Positions 8,049-17,702 are shown, counted from the stretch's first letter. The stretch is 64,000 nucleotides of DNA from Humibacter sp049446075 (GCF_049446075.1 NZ_JBMSEB010000001.1:2108001-2172000); one strand, 5' to 3'. The notes: a model not told the origin generated them from the sequence alone. A program made the numbers and translations.

Positions 8049-9032
8049 TCATAGATAGGCGGAGGCGAGGCGATCCCACTCGCCGTCTCGCAGCGGCAGG
8101 ACCACCCCGTGCTTGGTTCCGGCCGGCAGGCTGAAGTCACCATCTGCGAGAGGCGTCCAGGTTCCCGACGCCAGATCGTCGGAGACGAGCGGGATGTAGC
8201 CCTGCGGCCTCACGGAGTACTGATCCACCCAGAGGTGCCACTTGCCCGTCACGTGATCTCGGAAGATCAGCGGGCCCTCGACGTCGGCGAACTGGTCATC
8301 GGCGATCCGCCTGGCGACGATCGAGAAGTCGTCTGAAGTGATGCCGGATCCCACCTCCTGGAACACCTTGTCCGAGTCCGGCAGGTCGCCGTCATCCTTC
8401 GAGAACCGATGCACCCGCCCTTCGTGGTGCACAAGCGTCGTGTCGATGACGGAGTGTCCGCGATCGATCATGACCGACGGTGCACTGAACGAGCGGAAGT
8501 CCTTGGTGCCCGAGACGAGCACGCGGCTGTACGAGTCCCCACGATGTCCCGGATCGTCTTCGGAATAGAGGTGAGACGACCAGTAGACGTGGAAGATCTT
8601 GGTCTCGGGGTCGAACATCGCTTCCGGCGCCCACGCCATTCCCGCTGTCGGCGGTGCCACCTCCGCCAGCCACGGTTCGGACCAGTGAACCAGGTCCTCG
8701 GAGCGCCAGACGACCAGGCTCCGGCTTGCGACGCGGGTCCATTCGGACCAGCCAAGGTCGTCGCCGCCGACGACCCGCAGATCCGTGGCGATGAGATAGA
8801 ACTCTCCGTCGCCCCGTACCAGATAGGGATCGCGTACGCCCGTCGTGCCCAAGCGGGATTCCAGGATCGGCTCGCCGTGATTCATCCGTGTCCAGAGCAG
8901 CGGCGTGTCCCCGTCGCTCAGACTGAAGTAGATGCGCTCGCCGTGGCCCACCGGATTGTCGATGAAATGCACCAGCAGGTATCCGTAAGGCCTCGCGGCC
9001 TGTTCCCCGTCGACGACGTGATCGCTGTTCAT
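8049..9032 (-). CDS. Glycoside hydrolase family 43-type enzyme
   Basis: A 327-residue five-bladed beta-propeller glycosidase. GH43 signatures are RDPYL with the base Asp at 68, WAPEA near 134, an Asp in SVIDTT near 197, and VEGP with the acid Glu at 252. Family members are beta-xylosidases or alpha-L-arabinofuranosidases. There is no signal peptide, so it should act in the cytoplasm on imported oligosaccharides. The ATG overlaps the end of the GH51 gene by 4 bp, so it is the last gene of the GH-GH51-GH43 operon. Confidence 0.85.
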   Translation of the reverse strand: MNSDHVVDGEQAARPYGYLLVHFIDNPVGHGERIYFSLSDGDTPLLWTRMNHGEPILESRLGTTGVRDPYLVRGDGEFYLIATDLRVVGGDDLGWSEWTRVASRSLVVWRSEDLVHWSEPWLAEVAPPTAGMAWAPEAMFDPETKIFHVYWSSHLYSEDDPGHRGDSYSRVLVSGTKDFRSFSAPSVMIDRGHSVIDTTLVHHEGRVHRFSKDDGDLPDSDKVFQEVGSGITSDDFSIVARRIADDQFADVEGPLIFRDHVTGKWHLWVDQYSVRPQGYIPLVSDDLASGTWTPLADGDFSLPAGTKHGVVLPLRDGEWDRLASAYL

Positions 9033-11323
9033 TGGGTCTCCTCGAATTCAAGAACGGTGAACGAATAGGGCGGGATCGAAAAGGGCGATCCGAAGGGTGG
9101 CGCCTCGGTCTCTAGCGGCTCGAACGGCGCCGGCTCGAAGGCCCTCCCCGCGTCCGGATCGGGACCAGCGAGTTCCGTGCGTCGCACGGGGCGGAGAGGG
9201 TGCTGTCCCGTGCGACGCAGCAGGATGACCTGCTCGCCCGGGAGCGCGTTCACCAACCTCACGAACACTCGCTTCCCGCTCGAGTTACGGACGGCGGAGG
9301 CGACGAACCTGTTCTCGGCAGGATGGCCGCTCACGTAGTCGAAGATCTCCTCGCCGTCCAGCAGGCACGTGACGCGGTTGCCGGCATCCCGGACCCGGAT
9401 CACGACGTCGAGCTCGTCGCCCTCTGCGACACTGAACGGAATGCGGTCGACCACGTCGTGCCGGAACCCGTCGCTGTTCGACAGCAGGGCGAGGCTGCCC
9501 CACGAGCCGATGCTCCAGTCGAACCATTCACCCGCCGCCTGGTCGCCGAAGCTCACCACGAAACCGGTCGCCCCTTCTCTGACGGTGAAGTGCCCAGCGA
9601 TGTCGTAGTCGGCCGTATCGTTCCGGTTCCCGATCTCGTGCACTTCGCCGGCCAGCAGCTCGAGGCTCTGTGGCGGCATGCCCGTCACCGCGAGCGACGA
9701 CACGTCGACGCTCCCCGTTTCGGTGCGGAGGCTCACGCGCACGCCCCCTCGAGGCGGCCTCGCGAATCGGGACGGCGCGTCGACGACATCCACAGGGAGT
9801 GACGCGTCGCCGCTCGTTGCCGCGTACATGCGCTGCACGTGGTGGTTGAGGGTGAGCATGATCCGGCGATTGTCGAAGTAGACGAGGTCGGGAACCCACT
9901 GGGTCCGGCCGGTCTTCGCCAGTAGCGGTGCGTAGGAAGCCAGGCGGACGATGTCGCCGTTCCGCTCCAGGCCCGACATGAATGCGGCCTCCGAGAGTGC
10001 GTTGAGCAGGGTGTTCCCCTGGCTCGCATACTCACCGAGGTAGACCCCACGACCCTCGCGAGGATACGAGTCGTAGCGATGGACGTTCTCGAAGAACCAT
10101 CTCGGCGATGGGTACATATGCTCGTCGACGAGTTCGATGCCCTGGCTTCTGGCGAAGGCCCAGCCGTCGTCGAAGTCCTTGCCGAACGGGCTCGGTCCCG
10201 AGGTGCCGACGATGCGGATGTCCGGGTGCGCCGCGCGCACGGCCTTGGCGATTCTGTCGAATCGGTTTCGGAAAAGCGCGGTTTGCGCGTCCTCGTTACC
10301 GATTCCGAGGTATTCGAGTCCGAACGGCTCCGGATGCCCGTCTCGCGCGCGAACGGATCCCCACCGACTGTCGGCGCCGCCGTTCGCCCATTCGATCAGG
10401 TCGAGCACGTCCTGAATGTAGGCGTCCATCTCCGCTTCGGGTACGGCGTGCTGGCCACCCGGCGAGTTCTGGCAGCACACCCCGGCGGCCACTACGGGGA
10501 GCGGCTTCGCCCCGATGTCTTCGCAAAACTCGAAGTACTCGAGATACCCGAGTCCCATGCTCTGGTGATAACCCCAGATGTTGAACTGCTCTTCGCGGTC
10601 TTCGACCGGGCCGATCGTCGACTTCCAGCGGTACATGTTGCGCAGTCCGTAACCATGCGCCAGGCATCCACCGGGGAATCGCAGGAACCGAGGGCGAAGC
10701 ACTTCGATCGCTTCAGCGAGGTCCTTCCTTAGGCCGTTGCGCCGGCCCCTGAAGGTGTCGATGGGGAAGAGCGAGACGAAGCGCAACTCGATCGCCCCTG
10801 GCTCTGCGAGCGCGATCCCGAGGCTCCCGTCGGCGGTCGCCGGCGCCATGAGCTCGCCCTCGAGCGAGCGCCACGAGGCGTCGAACGTGCCGGCTTCGCA
10901 TTCCACCTGCACGGATGCCCCGGCGAGAAGCGAGATCCTGACGCGATGCCGTCGGCCGTCCACGGCGCGCGCGATCAAGCGATAGCGATAGCCGGCGCCC
11001 GCGGTAAACGGAATGCCGTCGAAGCCGTCGTTGAGCAATCGAGCATCGGCGGCAGACGTCGCGAAGACGGCCGAGGCCCCTGACGACCGCTGGGTGAGTG
11101 TGGAGTCCTCCGGGCTATCCAGCCGCCAGTGGGAGAGGGCGTCCCAGAACTCTCCCTCCGCGTACGGCAGCGGGTTGGCCGCATAGCGAAAGCAACGGTT
11201 CTGAATGAGTTCGGCGTAGAGGCCTCCGTCCGCCGTGTGGTTGAGGTCTTCGATGAACGCACCCCACAGGTCGGCGCTGATCGGTGTTCCGCTCGTCGAA
11301 TCGTCGATCACGATCGTGGTCAT
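9029..11323 (-). CDS. GH51 alpha-L-arabinofuranosidase
   Basis: A 764-residue enzyme. The (beta/alpha)8 barrel has the acid/base glutamate in GIGNE at 344 and the nucleophile in LGEYAS at 431, the GH51 pair. The region 60-190 between the first strand and the barrel looks like an inserted carbohydrate-binding module, and the C-terminal part holds the GH51 beta domain plus an extra beta module (about 560-690). It releases arabinose from arabinoxylan or arabinan fragments. No signal peptide is present, so it is cytoplasmic. It overlaps both neighbours by 4 bp. Confidence 0.92.
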   Translation of the reverse strand: MTTIVIDDSTSGTPISADLWGAFIEDLNHTADGGLYAELIQNRCFRYAANPLPYAEGEFWDALSHWRLDSPEDSTLTQRSSGASAVFATSAADARLLNDGFDGIPFTAGAGYRYRLIARAVDGRRHRVRISLLAGASVQVECEAGTFDASWRSLEGELMAPATADGSLGIALAEPGAIELRFVSLFPIDTFRGRRNGLRKDLAEAIEVLRPRFLRFPGGCLAHGYGLRNMYRWKSTIGPVEDREEQFNIWGYHQSMGLGYLEYFEFCEDIGAKPLPVVAAGVCCQNSPGGQHAVPEAEMDAYIQDVLDLIEWANGGADSRWGSVRARDGHPEPFGLEYLGIGNEDAQTALFRNRFDRIAKAVRAAHPDIRIVGTSGPSPFGKDFDDGWAFARSQGIELVDEHMYPSPRWFFENVHRYDSYPREGRGVYLGEYASQGNTLLNALSEAAFMSGLERNGDIVRLASYAPLLAKTGRTQWVPDLVYFDNRRIMLTLNHHVQRMYAATSGDASLPVDVVDAPSRFARPPRGGVRVSLRTETGSVDVSSLAVTGMPPQSLELLAGEVHEIGNRNDTADYDIAGHFTVREGATGFVVSFGDQAAGEWFDWSIGSWGSLALLSNSDGFRHDVVDRIPFSVAEGDELDVVIRVRDAGNRVTCLLDGEEIFDYVSGHPAENRFVASAVRNSSGKRVFVRLVNALPGEQVILLRRTGQHPLRPVRRTELAGPDPDAGRAFEPAPFEPLETEAPPFGSPFSIPPYSFTVLEFEETQ

Positions 11324-12333
11324 GTGCGCTCCCTCACCTTCTTCGCGCCTCGTGCGGACGGTCGATCCTCGCCTTCCTTCGGCGCCGATGCGGTCAGGGG
11401 CGTCAGTGCAAGCGGGGTGGCGACGTCCCGGTTCGCGTGGAGCGTTCCGTCGATGACGCTCAACGCCGCCACCTGGATCGCACTGACTCGTTTGTCGTGG
11501 TCAGCGTCTTCTCGCGGCTCGCCGTTCGGATGGCTGAAGTAGAAGAGGACGGCCGTGTCGCGTTCCGGGTCATCGGCTTCGAGCACGACGACATCGGCGT
11601 GGTGGCCGACCGATCTGTCGAGCGGATGAAGGCCCGGCCGGTCCAGGATCAGCCCGTCGCGGTGCACCTGACGCCTCCAGTCGACACCGTCGGGGGAGCG
11701 GTAGACGCCCAAGCCGCGCCACTCGTCGACTATGAGCCAGAACCAGCCGGCAAGCTCGAACACGTTCGGTCCCTCGTGAGCGGGAGCAGGGGGGATCGCG
11801 CGGCCCTCCACCCGCCAATGGTCCAGATCACTGCTGACCGCCGACCAGGTCGTCGAACCGTCGTGTTCGTTCTTGTACCACAGCCGCCAGTTGCCGTCGG
11901 CGCAGGACGCGACAGCCGCATCGATGACCCGTTCCGATCCGAGGTCGATCGCCCCGATGCGTCGCCATCTCTCGAGGTCGCGGCTGCGGAACTCGACGAT
12001 GCGCGCCCGGGGCCCCGCCCAACGATCGGGCACACCGTCGACGACTGTCAGATACATGCGGTAGCCGTCGGGAGCGGCGACTACCTCGGGAGCCCAGAGG
12101 GTATCGCCCGAACCGAGCCCCTCCACGATCCCCCGGTACGCCCAGGATCGGCCGTCGTCTTGCGACACGGCCGCACCGATCTCGGTGCCGTGCACCCATC
12201 GATGGCCAGGTGACCGGTCCGTCGTACGGCGCTGCGTGTAGAACATCCACCACACGCCGGTCTCGAGGTTCTTCACCACGGTCGGGTCTGTCGCCCCGTC
12301 GTACACGGGGTCGCGGTAGATCGGCGCGCTCAC
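11320..12333 (-). CDS. Beta-propeller glycosidase, GH43/GH32-like clan
   Basis: A 337-residue protein with repeated propeller-blade motifs. The N-terminal ATDPTVV gives the likely base Asp, TLWAPEVV resembles the GH43 second-blade motif, and HEGPNVFEL supplies a candidate acid Glu. No signal peptide is seen. It is the first gene of a three-gene operon with GH51 and GH43, so it probably removes side sugars from arabinoxylan oligosaccharides. The exact family (GH43, GH117-like or other) needs a profile search. The LacI operator at 12375-12386 lies 42 bp upstream. Confidence 0.7.
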   Translation of the reverse strand: MSAPIYRDPVYDGATDPTVVKNLETGVWWMFYTQRRTTDRSPGHRWVHGTEIGAAVSQDDGRSWAYRGIVEGLGSGDTLWAPEVVAAPDGYRMYLTVVDGVPDRWAGPRARIVEFRSRDLERWRRIGAIDLGSERVIDAAVASCADGNWRLWYKNEHDGSTTWSAVSSDLDHWRVEGRAIPPAPAHEGPNVFELAGWFWLIVDEWRGLGVYRSPDGVDWRRQVHRDGLILDRPGLHPLDRSVGHHADVVVLEADDPERDTAVLFYFSHPNGEPREDADHDKRVSAIQVAALSVIDGTLHANRDVATPLALTPLTASAPKEGEDRPSARGAKKVRERT

Positions 12334-12374
12334 CTGTTCCTCTTTCCTGCGACGACGCGTCTCCGAGCCGTCGG

Positions 12375-12386
12375 TGTATCGTTATA
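12375..12386. promoter_or_regulatory. LacI-family operator, module 1, site A
   Basis: TGTATCGTTATA lies between the divergent glycosidase operon and the lacI-type gene. It differs at one base from TGTATCGTTACA at 17543-17554 and resembles the perfect palindrome TGTATCGATACA at 17519-17530. The shared sequence suggests that the LacI protein encoded at 12433 binds all three. Confidence 0.7.
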
Positions 12387-12432
12387 AACTTCCCAAGGGG
12401 CGGGCGCTGCAGCGGCTGGAAGGGAGTCGTCG

Positions 12433-13437
12433 ATGGTCACGATTCGCGATATCGCCAAGGCTGCAGGGGTATCACCCATGACGGTGTCGAACGTGCTGAA
12501 CAGCCGCCCCCACGTCAAAGAGTCGACGCGGGCCAAGGTTCTCCAGACCATCGACGACCTCGACTACCGCGTCAACGTCGCCGCTCGCAACCTCCGTCGC
12601 GGTCGAACCCACACGATCGGGCTCGCCGTTCCAGAAGTGGACAGGCCGTACTTCGGCCAACTGGGTGCCGCGGTCATCGAGCAGGGACAGCGGCACGGAC
12701 TCCACGTGGTGATGGAGCAGACCGGGCGTTCGAGAGAGAACGAGCTCAACGCCCTGGCACTTTCTCGACTCCGCATGTACGACGGCCTCATCCTGAGCGC
12801 TGTCGGTCTGGGCGAAGCGGATGTCGACCTGCTGCGCGTCGACTTCCCCATCGTCATCCTCGGTGAGCGCATCTTCCAGGGTCCCGTCGATCACGTCGCG
12901 ATGCCGAACGTCGAGGGCGCCCGCGCGGCCGTGAGGCACCTCATCGAGCGCGGATGCCGCCGCATCGTCGCGCTTCACGGCGCACTGGGCGCCGCAACCG
13001 ACGTGTCGACGCTTCGTCACGAGGGCTACCGGTTGGCACTTGAAGATGCGGGGCTGCCTGCCGACCCTGAACTCACCGTGATCGTCGAAGACTTCTCCCT
13101 CGAGCGCGCCGCAGCCGCGACGAGGAGAATCGCCGACGAGGGCCTGCGCTTCGACGGCTTGTTCTGCGTCACCGACTATGTCGCGCTGGGCGCCATACGC
13201 GGGCTCAGAGACGCCGGACTGGCCGTTCCAAGCGATGTCAAGGTGATCGGGTTCGATGATGTCGACATCAGCCGCTATCAGACGCCCTCGCTCTCCAGCA
13301 TCAATCCTTCCCATGAGGAGATGGCGATCAAGGCCGTCGATCTCCTGGTTCGCAGGATCGAAGGGGACACCCGTGCTCCTGAGGAATACACGAGCCCGTA
13401 CACGGTGATGGAGCGCGAATCGACCGCAGCAGAGTGA
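12433..13437 (+). CDS. LacI family transcriptional regulator, arabinoxylan module 1
   Basis: A 334-residue repressor. Residues 1-50 form the LacI helix-turn-helix and hinge (VTIRDIAKAAGVSPMTVSNVLN), and the remainder is a periplasmic-binding-like sensor domain with the usual IGFDDVDISRY segment. It is divergent from the GH operon and convergent with the ABC transporter operon. Three similar operators at 12375, 17519 and 17543 place both operons and probably its own promoter under its control. The inducer is expected to be arabinose or an arabino/xylo-oligosaccharide, which is inference. Confidence 0.9.
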   Translation: MVTIRDIAKAAGVSPMTVSNVLNSRPHVKESTRAKVLQTIDDLDYRVNVAARNLRRGRTHTIGLAVPEVDRPYFGQLGAAVIEQGQRHGLHVVMEQTGRSRENELNALALSRLRMYDGLILSAVGLGEADVDLLRVDFPIVILGERIFQGPVDHVAMPNVEGARAAVRHLIERGCRRIVALHGALGAATDVSTLRHEGYRLALEDAGLPADPELTVIVEDFSLERAAAATRRIADEGLRFDGLFCVTDYVALGAIRGLRDAGLAVPSDVKVIGFDDVDISRYQTPSLSSINPSHEEMAIKAVDLLVRRIEGDTRAPEEYTSPYTVMERESTAAE

Positions 13438-13466
13438 ACGGCGGTGGCCCGCGTCGCGCGCACCCG

Positions 13467-14285
13467 TCATCCCTTCACACTGCCGTTGACCAGTCCTGAC
13501 ACGATCTGGCGCTGGGCGACGATGAAGAACACGATCATCGGAATCAGCACGATGACGGTCAGCGTCATGAACGTCGGCCAATCCGTCGTGAACTGTCCTA
13601 CGGCCGTATAGACCTGCAGCACGAGCGTCTGCTTGTCGGGCGAGTTGATGAAGACGTTCGGCGTGATGAAGTCGTTCCAGACCCACATGGTCTGGAAGAC
13701 GCCGACCGTGACCAGGATCGGCCGGATCAGCGGAAGAGCCACCGACCAGAACACTCGAAAGGCTCCCGCGCCGTCGATCCGCGCCGCCTCGAACAGCTCG
13801 CCGGGGATCGTGCGCATGTACCCGAGGATCAGGAAGTAGCAGAAGATCGACCCTGCGGCGTACATCACGATGAGTCCGTTGAGCGAGTCGACGAGCTGCA
13901 CGCCCGCGAGCATCCGGTATAGCGGGATGAGCGTTGCCTGCCCCGGCACGACGAACGCAATGACGAGGATGACGCCGAGCACGGACGCGAATCTGGCCTT
14001 GCCCATCAGCACTCCGAACGCCGCCATCGACCCCACCAGGAGCATCACGACGATCGAGATCACGGTGACGTAGAGCGTGTTGAAGAACGCCTGCACGATC
14101 GGAAGCGTCTGGAACACCCTGACGTAGTTCTCGAAGTCCAGGCTGGTCGGCAGTCCGAGCGGACTGGCCGTCGTCTCCGGCTGGGTCTTCAGCGTGTTGA
14201 CGATGATGTAGTAGAACGGCACGGCCACGATGCACGCGAGCGGGATCATGACGATGCTCAGTACGAGACCACGGCTCTGTCTCAT
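13467..14285 (-). CDS. Carbohydrate ABC transporter permease, MalG type
   Basis: A 272-residue inner-membrane permease with six predicted helices. The EAA loop is visible as ELFEAARIDGAGAFRVFWSVALPL, the contact with the ATPase. It ends with the GSVKG tail typical of MalG-like sugar permeases. The ATG at 14285 overlaps the upstream permease stop by 4 bp (ATGA). It is the last gene of a GH43-SBP-permease-permease operon and works with the binding protein at 15302. No ATP-binding subunit is encoded nearby. Confidence 0.9.
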   Translation of the reverse strand: MRQSRGLVLSIVMIPLACIVAVPFYYIIVNTLKTQPETTASPLGLPTSLDFENYVRVFQTLPIVQAFFNTLYVTVISIVVMLLVGSMAAFGVLMGKARFASVLGVILVIAFVVPGQATLIPLYRMLAGVQLVDSLNGLIVMYAAGSIFCYFLILGYMRTIPGELFEAARIDGAGAFRVFWSVALPLIRPILVTVGVFQTMWVWNDFITPNVFINSPDKQTLVLQVYTAVGQFTTDWPTFMTLTVIVLIPMIVFFIVAQRQIVSGLVNGSVKG

Positions 14286-15232
14286 GAGAAACGCTCCTCG
14301 AGTCGGCGCGAGATGAACAGCTGCAGGAGGATGACGAGGCCGACCGCGAGAAGGAAGAGCACGCTCAGAGCGGATGCCTTGCCTACTTGCGACTGCGCGA
14401 TTCCGTTCTCGATGATCGCCTGTGTCAGCGACCTGGTCGCGAAGCCCGGTCCGCCATGGGTGAGCGTGTAAGGAAGGTCGTAGACCTTGATGCCCCCGGT
14501 CAAGAGCAAGAGGCTGCTCACCGAGATCGCCGGCGTCAGCATCGGGAGTGTGAGGAACCGGAATTCCTGCCACCTGCCGGCGCCGTCGATGCGCGCCGCC
14601 TCGAACATGTCCTTCGGGATCGACTGGAGATATGCCAGATAGAGCATGGCGTGCCACCCGGTCTGCGCCCAGACGGCCACGACGATGACACACAGCTGTG
14701 CGAGGGTCTCGTTCGCCAGCCACGGCACCGCAGGGATCCCGAACCAGCCGAGCACCGAGTTGACGACCCCGGAGCCGAGCGGACTGAAGATGAATGTCCA
14801 GACCAGCCCGAGGATCGCCACGCTGGGCACTGCTGGGAAGAAGAAGACGCTGCGCACGAAGCCGCGGCCGAAGAACCGGTTGTTCAGGATGACGGCCAAC
14901 GGTATCGCGAAGAGAGTCACCAGCAAGGTGGTGCTGATCGCGTAGAACAGCGTGAATCCGAGCGCAGACAGCATGGACGGATCGGCCCAGATCGACAGGT
15001 AGTTCTTGAGCCCGACGAAGGTCACCTGGTCGGAGTACCCGTTGTAGTTCGTGAAGCTCCAGTACAGCGACTGGGCGAGCGGAACCACGTAGAGCGCCAC
15101 GAAGACGACGAGGATCGGAAGCACGAACCAGTACGCGGCGAACCCGTCGCGATTACGCCGTCGGCGGGGTCGCGTCAGCTGTTGGACTGCAGATCGCACG
15201 TCGGGCGGTGCGAGAACGGTGGTGTCGGCCAC
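14282..15232 (-). CDS. Carbohydrate ABC transporter permease, MalF/UgpA type
   Basis: A 316-residue inner-membrane permease. A 35-residue cytoplasmic N-terminus rich in Arg precedes the first helix. The EAA loop reads DMFEAARIDGAGRWQEFRFLTLPML. It pairs with the MalG-type permease that overlaps its end and follows the binding-protein gene by 69 bp. The transporter probably imports arabinoxylan-derived oligosaccharides, judged from the GH43 gene at the head of the operon and from the shared operators. Confidence 0.9.
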   Translation of the reverse strand: MADTTVLAPPDVRSAVQQLTRPRRRRNRDGFAAYWFVLPILVVFVALYVVPLAQSLYWSFTNYNGYSDQVTFVGLKNYLSIWADPSMLSALGFTLFYAISTTLLVTLFAIPLAVILNNRFFGRGFVRSVFFFPAVPSVAILGLVWTFIFSPLGSGVVNSVLGWFGIPAVPWLANETLAQLCVIVVAVWAQTGWHAMLYLAYLQSIPKDMFEAARIDGAGRWQEFRFLTLPMLTPAISVSSLLLLTGGIKVYDLPYTLTHGGPGFATRSLTQAIIENGIAQSQVGKASALSVLFLLAVGLVILLQLFISRRLEERFS

Positions 15233-15301
15233 GACGCCCTCCTTTCTTCTGTTGGAGACCCGAGGCCGCTCGTCTGACGAACGGCCCCGGGTCGACCCGA
15301 A

Positions 15302-16576
15302 TCACTTCACGGACTGGAGCTCCGTGTCCATGCCCTTCGCGAACTCTTCGGGGGTGATCTTGCCGAGGATGTTCTGCTGCAACAGCGAGACCGACGTCGT
15401 GCTCAGCACGTCGGAATTCGTCGGCCAGCTCACGGCGGGAAGGTAGAAGTCGCCGTCTCGCACCGGCGTGATCATCTGCTTCAGAGATGGGTCGACGGTG
15501 GGAGTGAAGTCCTTCGTCGTCATGATCGTGCCGGTTGCCTTGTTGTACATCTGGGCCGCCTTCTTCGACTGCAGGAATTCGACCCACTTCTCCGCAGCCT
15601 GCGGGTCCTTGGCCTTGGCGTTGATCGCGTAGCCAGGCGACACGGCCCCGGCCCAGTACCCCTTTCCTGTGGCACCTGGCACGGGCCAGAACTCGAACTT
15701 CAGGCTGGGAGCCGCTTGGCGAATGCCTCCCGGGGTCCACGAACCGGTGCCGATCATCGCGACCTTGCCCTGGTTGAACTCCTGCTGCACCTGGTCACCT
15801 GTCAGGCCCGCGACCGAGCGCGATTCCAGGCCCTGGTCGAACAGCTCGTTCCAGGTCTTGAGCGCGGGCGTCCAGGACTTGGCGAACGTGGACTTCCCGG
15901 CCCAGATGTTCGCGTCCATCTTTCCGCCGTCCGCCTGGTTCTGGAGTCCGAGCAGCGCGGCGAGGGTGACCGGGATGCCGTCACCCGCCTCGTAGAACGG
16001 CGTGATGCCTGCGTCCTTGAGCTTTTTGCACAGGTCGAGGAACTCCTGCCACGTCTTCGGCTCGCCCGTGTACCCGACCTTGGCCAGGAGATCCTGGTTC
16101 ACCAGCAAGCCACCGCCCCACGATGATGTGGCCGCGCCGTAGACCTTGCCGTCCTTGGTGTAGGTGGCCTTGGCCGCCGTCGCGATGTTCGAGATCCAGG
16201 ACTCGTTCGACAGATCCTTCGCGAAGTGGCCCTGCATGATCTGCGACTTGTTCTCTGCCGTGATGATGAACACATCGGGGGCGGTGCCTGAGCCCAACTC
16301 CGTCTGCAGCTTCTGGATGTACCCGGTCACCGGCTGCGCGAACGAGAACTTCACCTTGTAGCCGGCGTTCTCCTTCTCGAACTCGTCGATCAGCGGCTGC
16401 ATGGTGGTCTTGTTGTCCCAGGAGAGGAACGTGACCGTCTTCGATCCGGCGGCTCCTCCCTGGCCTGCGCATCCGGTGAGTGCGGAGCCGGCAAGGGCGG
16501 CTGCGACGGCGACGGCCGCCACTCTGGCCATCGTCCTCTTCCGAAGGGGACGCTCGAGGCGTGATTTCAGCGACAT
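15302..16576 (-). CDS. Sugar-binding lipoprotein of ABC transporter (family 1)
   Basis: A 424-residue extracellular solute-binding protein. The start has a basic n-region, a hydrophobic stretch and the lipobox LTGC (Cys at 36), so it is anchored outside the membrane as a lipoprotein. The body matches MalE-like sugar-binding proteins (VTFLSWDN near the start, KAKDPQAAEKWVEFLQS near the end). An alternative ATG 15 codons downstream also has a good ribosome site; both give a valid signal peptide. It feeds the two permeases downstream. Confidence 0.9.
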   Translation of the reverse strand: MSLKSRLERPLRKRTMARVAAVAVAAALAGSALTGCAGQGGAAGSKTVTFLSWDNKTTMQPLIDEFEKENAGYKVKFSFAQPVTGYIQKLQTELGSGTAPDVFIITAENKSQIMQGHFAKDLSNESWISNIATAAKATYTKDGKVYGAATSSWGGGLLVNQDLLAKVGYTGEPKTWQEFLDLCKKLKDAGITPFYEAGDGIPVTLAALLGLQNQADGGKMDANIWAGKSTFAKSWTPALKTWNELFDQGLESRSVAGLTGDQVQQEFNQGKVAMIGTGSWTPGGIRQAAPSLKFEFWPVPGATGKGYWAGAVSPGYAINAKAKDPQAAEKWVEFLQSKKAAQMYNKATGTIMTTKDFTPTVDPSLKQMITPVRDGDFYLPAVSWPTNSDVLSTTSVSLLQQNILGKITPEEFAKGMDTELQSVK

Positions 16577-16611
16577 TGCTCTTTTCCTTCTCTGTGTGTT
16601 GGGTGGATTGC

Positions 16612-17481
16612 TCAGCTGCGGGGAAGCACCGGCGCAGCATCCGGGGTGATCTGCTGCAGGTCGCCCTGCGGGAGGTGGTGCAAAGGCTGGATCACGAGCT
16701 CACGATGGAACCCGTCTCCCTCAGGCAGGGCGAACCGGTGATAGGCGATCAGCCAGTCGTCTGTGCCGGGGATCTGAAGGATGGAGTGGTGCCCGGTGCC
16801 GGCCACGCCGAGTTCGGCGTCCTGCTCGACGAGCACGCCGCGAACATCCCACGGTCCGAACGGGCTGCTGCCTACCGCCCAGCGCACCCGGTACTCGGGA
16901 TCACGCGTGTCGTTCTCAGACCAGGTGAGGTAGAAGAGGTCGCCTCGGCGGTGAATGTGCGCGGCCTCCCGGAAGCTGTCGTGGCGCCACGTGGTGTGCG
17001 TGCCTGGGACGATCTCGATCATCGAGGGAGCCAGCTCGGCGACGTTCGCGACGCTGTTGCCCCAGACCAGGTACGAGCGCCCGTCCGTGTCGGTGAACAC
17101 AGACGGGTCGATCGCCCGGCCGGGATACCGATCGGCTGGCACGAGGGGGCGGCCGCTGTCGACGAACGGACCTGCCGGAGAGTCTGCGACGGCGACCCCG
17201 ATGTTGTCGTCTGCGCTGAAGTACAGATAGAAGCGACCGTCTGGCCCCTGAGCTGCGGCCGGTGCCCAGGCGTTGCGATCCGCCCACCGCACGTCCCGTC
17301 CTAGCCGCAACACTTCTCCGCCGTCGCGCCACGTCGTGAGGTCGTCGGACACAAGCACCCTGAACGCCGTGCTTCCCCAGTTCGGGATGCCGTCGGTCGT
17401 CGGGTAGAGGTAGAAGCGGCCGTCGAAGAAGACAAGTGCGGGGTCCGCGTAGTAGAGACCGGAACCATCGAACGCAGCCAC
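16612..17481 (-). CDS. Glycoside hydrolase family 43 protein
   Basis: A 289-residue five-bladed propeller. Base Asp at about 13 (YADPAL), pKa-tuning Asp at about 125 (AIDPSVF) and acid Glu at about 172 (FREAAHI) fit GH43. No signal peptide, so cytoplasmic xylosidase or arabinofuranosidase action is likely. The GTG start at 17481 follows AAAGG and leaves the two operators outside the gene; the frame is open to 17646 but those extra codons would read through the operators. It is the first gene of the operon with the ABC transporter. Confidence 0.85.
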   Translation of the reverse strand: MAAFDGSGLYYADPALVFFDGRFYLYPTTDGIPNWGSTAFRVLVSDDLTTWRDGGEVLRLGRDVRWADRNAWAPAAAQGPDGRFYLYFSADDNIGVAVADSPAGPFVDSGRPLVPADRYPGRAIDPSVFTDTDGRSYLVWGNSVANVAELAPSMIEIVPGTHTTWRHDSFREAAHIHRRGDLFYLTWSENDTRDPEYRVRWAVGSSPFGPWDVRGVLVEQDAELGVAGTGHHSILQIPGTDDWLIAYHRFALPEGDGFHRELVIQPLHHLPQGDLQQITPDAAPVLPRS

Positions 17482-17518
17482 CGCGCAGTACCTTTCGTCG
17501 CCCTTGATGAACGGAAAA

Positions 17519-17530
17519 TGTATCGATACA
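17519..17530. promoter_or_regulatory. LacI-family operator, module 1, site B (perfect palindrome)
   Basis: TGTATCGATACA is a perfect 12-bp palindrome 38 bp upstream of the GH43 start. It is one of two operators in front of the transporter operon and matches the site near the lacI gene at 12375. Confidence 0.75.
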
Positions 17531-17542
17531 GATCCCAGTGCA

Positions 17543-17554
17543 TGTATCGTTACA
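17543..17554. promoter_or_regulatory. LacI-family operator, module 1, site C
   Basis: TGTATCGTTACA lies 24 bp (centre to centre) from site B, close to two helical turns, so two repressor dimers could sit side by side. It is a one-base variant of site A. Confidence 0.7.
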
Positions 17555-17702
17555 CATGAGGGCCGCACGCACAAGACGAGCCCGGAGAAGATGACACCGA
17601 CACCGTTGATCGGGGCTCGTTGTGTCTCCACAACGGATGCCAGCACGCCGTCTGCGACGTACCCTTGGTCCCCTGATCAGATCGCGGCGGACGCCGCCGC
17701 GA

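Noticed and set aside
12472..14235. 587-codon minus-strand frame over lacI and the permease
   Set aside because: It has no similarity to known proteins, runs antisense to lacI and uses another frame of the permease.
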